A stretch of DNA of 64,000 bases from Pseudomonadota bacterium (lineage in GTDB: Bacteria; Pseudomonadota; Alphaproteobacteria; Rhizobiales; Hyphomicrobiaceae), in the NCBI GenBank assembly GCA_018242295.1, contig JAFECE010000001.1, forward strand, positions 62,001 to 126,000. Reading direction: 5' to 3'. Both the position numbers and the translations under genes were made by a program. Under the pieces are notes generated by a model that did no database searches, had not been told where the DNA came from, and was given only the letters and a program-made list of their open reading frames with translations. This document shows, one piece after another, positions 60,877 through 64,000 of the stretch (positions are counted from its first letter, which is position 1; each line of letters begins with the position of its first letter).

Positions 60877-63840
60877 CTATGTTCCGAGCGCGTCGGCGAC
60901 GAGCGCGGTCTGCTCCTTGATATGTTGCGAAAGCAAGCCTGTCGCCGTCGATGCGGAGGCGGGGCGTCCCGCATACCGCGGACGGCGGTGAATATAACCG
61001 AGGTGGTTCAGAACCCACTCGATATTCGCATCCATGAAGTACCAGGCGCCCATATTTTTCGGCTCTTCCTGGCACCAGACGATCTCGGCGAACTTGAAGC
61101 GGCCGAGTTCTTGAATGAATGCACGGGCGGCAAACGGATAGAGCTGTTCGACGCGAAGGATATAGACGTCGTCGCGGCCCTGCGCATCGCGCGCGTCGAG
61201 AAGGTCGTAGTAGACCTTGCCGGTGCAGATGACGACGCGCTTGATCTCGTTGTCGGGCTTAAGTTTGATCGTCGACGTTCCGCGCTCGGCATCGTCCCAG
61301 AGCAAACGATGGAAGCTGGCGTTGGGCCCGAAATCCTCAAGTTTCGAAACGACGCGCTTGTGGCGCAGCAGCGACTTCGGCGTCATGAGGATCAAAGGTT
61401 TGCGGAAGTTGCGATGCAATTGCCGGCGCAGAATATGAAAGTAGTTCGCGGGCGTCGTGCAATTCGCGACCTGCCAATTGTCTTCGGCCGACAGCTGCAG
61501 ATAGCGCTCGAGGCGCGCCGAGGAATGTTCGGGTCCCTGGCCTTCGTAGCCGTGCGGCAGCAGGCAGACCAATCCTGACATGCGGAGCCATTTGCGCTCG
61601 CCGGACGACAGGAACTGGTCGAAAATGACCTGGGCACCGTTTGCGAAGTCACCGAATTGCGCTTCCCAAAGCGTCAGTGCGTTGGGCTCGGCGAGGGAAT
61701 AGCCGTATTCGAAGCCGAGAACCGCTTCTTCCGACAGCATCGAGTTGACGATCTCGAAGCGCGCCTGGTTGGGCGATAGATGCTTCAGCGGGGCAAACCG
61801 GCGCTCGCTTTCCTGATCGATGAAGACGGCGTGACGCTGCGAGAAGGTTCCGCGCTCGCAATCCTGGCCGGAGAGCCGGACGCGGAAGCCTTCCATCAGA
61901 AGGGACGCGAACGCGAGGTGTTCGGCCATGGCCCAGTCGATGCCCTGGCCCGTGTCGATCATTTCGCGGCGGCGCTCGATCAGCTTGCCGACCGTCTTGT
62001 GGATGTGGAAGTCGTTCGGGATCGTGGTGATGCGATGCCCGATATCTTTCAGGGTATCGATCGGGATGCCCGTATTGCCGCGCCAATCATCACTGTCGGC
62101 GCGGGTGATGCCCGACCAGCGTCCATCGAGCCAGTCCGCCTTGTTCGGCTTGTAGCCGTCAGAAAAACTGAATTCCTTGTCGAGGTTGGCGCGCACCGTC
62201 GCCTTCATCTCGGAGAACTCGGCGGGCGTCATCACGCCGTCCTCCAGGAGTTCCTTCGAATAGATGTCGACGACCGTCGGATGCGATTTGATGCGCTTGT
62301 ACATCGCCGGCTGCGTGAACATCGGCTCGTCCGTCTCGTTGTGACCGTGACGGCGGTAGCAGAACATGTCGATCACGACAGGCTTCTGGAAGCGCTGGCG
62401 GAACTCGGTCGCAATCTTGGCGACGTGGACGACGGCTTCGGGGCTGTCGCCGTTGACGTGGAAGATCGGCGCTTCGATCATCAGGGCGACGTCGGAGCAA
62501 TAGGGCGATGACCGCGAGTGATGCGGCGCGGTCGTGAAGCCGATCTGATTGTTGATGATGAAATGAATGGAGCCGCCGGTGCGATGTCCGCGAAGGCCCG
62601 AGAGGCCGAAGCATTCGGCAACGACACCTTGGCCCGCGAATGCCGCATCGCCGTGGATCAGCAGCGGCATGACGGGCGTCCGGTCGCCGCTAGCACAGCC
62701 CGCTTGATCCTGCTTTGCGCGCACCTTTCCGAGCACGACCGGATCAACAATTTCGAGATGCGAGGGGTTGGCGGTCAGCGACAAGTGAACGGTGTTGCCA
62801 TCAAACATGCGATCGGACGACGCGCCAAGGTGATACTTCACATCACCTGAGCCTTCGACGTCGTCGGGCTTGAACGAGCCGCCTTTGAATTCCTTGAAGA
62901 TGGCGCGCAGCGGCTTCGACATCACGTTGGCGAGAACATTCAGACGGCCACGGTGGGCCATGCCCATCGCGATTTCACGGACACCCAAATGTCCGCCGCG
63001 CTTGATGATCTGCTCGAGCGCGGGAATGATCGATTCCGCGCCGTCGAGGCCAAAGCGCTTGGTGCCGGTGTATTTGAGATCGCAAAACTTCTCGAAAGTC
63101 TCGGTCTCGATCAGTTTGCGCAGGATGGCCTTCTGCCCTTCAGGCGTGAACCGAATGTCCTTCTCGGCACCTTCGATGCGCTCCTGGATCCAGCCTTTTT
63201 GGGTCGGATCGGTGATGTGGGTGAACTGCACACCGATTTTCCGGCAGTACGTCCGGCGCAGGATCGTAACGATCTGGCGCATGGTTGCCGTTTCGAGACC
63301 CATGACGCGATCAATGAAGATCGGACGGTCGAGATCGGCTTCGGTAAATCCGTAGGTTTCCGGCATCAGCTCGCGATGGACGCGGCGGTCCGCGAGGCCG
63401 AGCGGATCGAGATCGGCGGCCAAATGGCCGATGACGCGATAGGCGCGGATCAGCATCAGCGCACGAATGGAATCCTGCGTGGCGCGGAGGGAAGCCGCCG
63501 GTGTCAGCTCGAAGCCGCCGATCTGCGCGCGACGTTCGATCTTATCGCGAATGGTGCGTTCGCCTTCGCCGTAATCGCCGGTCAAAGCGCCGACGAGATC
63601 GCGGTCCGTGCCGCTTTCGTTCAAGAGTGCCGAGAGCGGCGGAGCCCAAGCCGGGCCTCCGGAATATGCGGGAACGGAAGCGGGCGCTTCCTTTATGCTT
63701 TCGAAAAACCGTCGCCACTCGTCGCTGACAGCGCCGGGATTGCGTTCGTATTCGGCCTGCATATCCTCGATGTAGGGCGCGTTAGCGGCGCTCAAAAACG
63801 AGGTGCGTAGAAACGCTTCGTTCTGGCCATTTCGTGCCAT
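60877..63840 (-). CDS. sucA: 2-oxoglutarate dehydrogenase E1
   Basis: I choose Met 63840 (MARNGQNEAFLRTSFLSAAN), preceded by AAAAGGA, over Met 63858; it gives 987 residues. The E1 opening motif FLSAANAPYIEDMQAEY, IGMAHRGRLNVLANV at the thiamine-diphosphate region, and the late KLKPDNEIKRVVICTGKVYYD are characteristic. It decarboxylates 2-oxoglutarate with ThDP and feeds E2. The gene heads the minus-strand cluster E1, E2, small exported protein, E3. Confidence 0.96.
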   Translation of the reverse strand: MARNGQNEAFLRTSFLSAANAPYIEDMQAEYERNPGAVSDEWRRFFESIKEAPASVPAYSGGPAWAPPLSALLNESGTDRDLVGALTGDYGEGERTIRDKIERRAQIGGFELTPAASLRATQDSIRALMLIRAYRVIGHLAADLDPLGLADRRVHRELMPETYGFTEADLDRPIFIDRVMGLETATMRQIVTILRRTYCRKIGVQFTHITDPTQKGWIQERIEGAEKDIRFTPEGQKAILRKLIETETFEKFCDLKYTGTKRFGLDGAESIIPALEQIIKRGGHLGVREIAMGMAHRGRLNVLANVMSKPLRAIFKEFKGGSFKPDDVEGSGDVKYHLGASSDRMFDGNTVHLSLTANPSHLEIVDPVVLGKVRAKQDQAGCASGDRTPVMPLLIHGDAAFAGQGVVAECFGLSGLRGHRTGGSIHFIINNQIGFTTAPHHSRSSPYCSDVALMIEAPIFHVNGDSPEAVVHVAKIATEFRQRFQKPVVIDMFCYRRHGHNETDEPMFTQPAMYKRIKSHPTVVDIYSKELLEDGVMTPAEFSEMKATVRANLDKEFSFSDGYKPNKADWLDGRWSGITRADSDDWRGNTGIPIDTLKDIGHRITTIPNDFHIHKTVGKLIERRREMIDTGQGIDWAMAEHLAFASLLMEGFRVRLSGQDCERGTFSQRHAVFIDQESERRFAPLKHLSPNQARFEIVNSMLSEEAVLGFEYGYSLAEPNALTLWEAQFGDFANGAQVIFDQFLSSGERKWLRMSGLVCLLPHGYEGQGPEHSSARLERYLQLSAEDNWQVANCTTPANYFHILRRQLHRNFRKPLILMTPKSLLRHKRVVSKLEDFGPNASFHRLLWDDAERGTSTIKLKPDNEIKRVVICTGKVYYDLLDARDAQGRDDVYILRVEQLYPFAARAFIQELGRFKFAEIVWCQEEPKNMGAWYFMDANIEWVLNHLGYIHRRPRYAGRPASASTATGLLSQHIKEQTALVADALGT

Positions 63841-64000
63841 CAAATTCGTCCTTTTCATACTCCGGAAGCATCGCCGTGATGCTCCCGGTTACGCGGACAT
63901 GACCGGTAGAAGTGCCGCCGGCCGTTCGGCTATTCCTGTCTCGCGAGGCTACGCCCGCAAAACTTCAACAAGAGTTCGCCCAAGCGCGGCTGGGCTCGGC
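63841..64000. other. Upstream region of sucA, right edge of the window
   Basis: No gene is visible in this last stretch. It should hold the leader or promoter of the 2-oxoglutarate dehydrogenase genes on the minus strand. Confidence 0.4.

Noticed and set aside
1-64000. CRISPR array or phage-defence operon
   Set aside because: No regularly spaced repeats and no cas or restriction genes were seen; the only candidate is the orphan HEPN-like gene.

Overview
This is chromosomal DNA of a GC-rich alphaproteobacterium. The biotin block ends in a FabH-like bioZ, the haem-uptake locus carries hemP, and the 2-oxoglutarate dehydrogenase genes and the transglutaminase/ATP-grasp/alpha-E block have forms common in Hyphomicrobiales. 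A Hyphomicrobium-like organism fits best, but that is inference from gene content; no rRNA gene is present.

Layout. 1-2709: end of a biotin operon (bioD partial, bioA, bioZ). 2734-3909: YceI and cytochrome b561. 4003-10902: three minus-strand genes combining two transglutaminase-like proteins with an ATP-grasp/alpha-E fusion, a conserved cluster thought to make or modify peptides. 11233-17815: zinc-ribbon metallopeptidase, two unrecognised small genes, then a haem uptake and degradation locus (hemP, hmuTUV, a VOC protein, an IsdG-type monooxygenase, a HutX-like carrier) closed by a clear terminator. 17890-21332: two-component system and Bcr/CflA-type efflux. 21862-27449: NYN nuclease and an RND pump with its adaptor. 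27536-34077: a two-barrel outer-membrane protein with a BcsS-like half, a Pls/PosA-type NRPS and an overlapping phosphopantetheinyl transferase. 34218-38441: M23-like protein, exported VOC protein, small exported protein, Na/Pi cotransporter.

38589-44524 is a small decayed genomic island. An 18-bp direct repeat identical to the 3' end of tRNA-Ala(CGC) bounds it. Beside the tRNA lies a minus-strand remnant of a tyrosine integrase N-terminus with two in-frame stops. The cargo centres on sulfur: an OsmC-like protein, a MalY/PatB-type C-S lyase with a divergent Lrp regulator, and a NifU-like/DUF1641/sulfide:quinone-reductase-like operon with a divergent winged-helix regulator. Each divergent promoter region has a near-perfect palindrome at its midpoint.

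44810-64000 is mostly housekeeping: YggT, DUF167, folD, KTSC protein, comM-type ATPase, a lone HEPN-like protein, gshB, priA, fructose-6-phosphate aldolase, an FAD-linked oxidase, xerC, TraB/GumN protein, a REPIN-like repeat, and lpdA-(small exported protein)-sucB-sucA on the minus strand.
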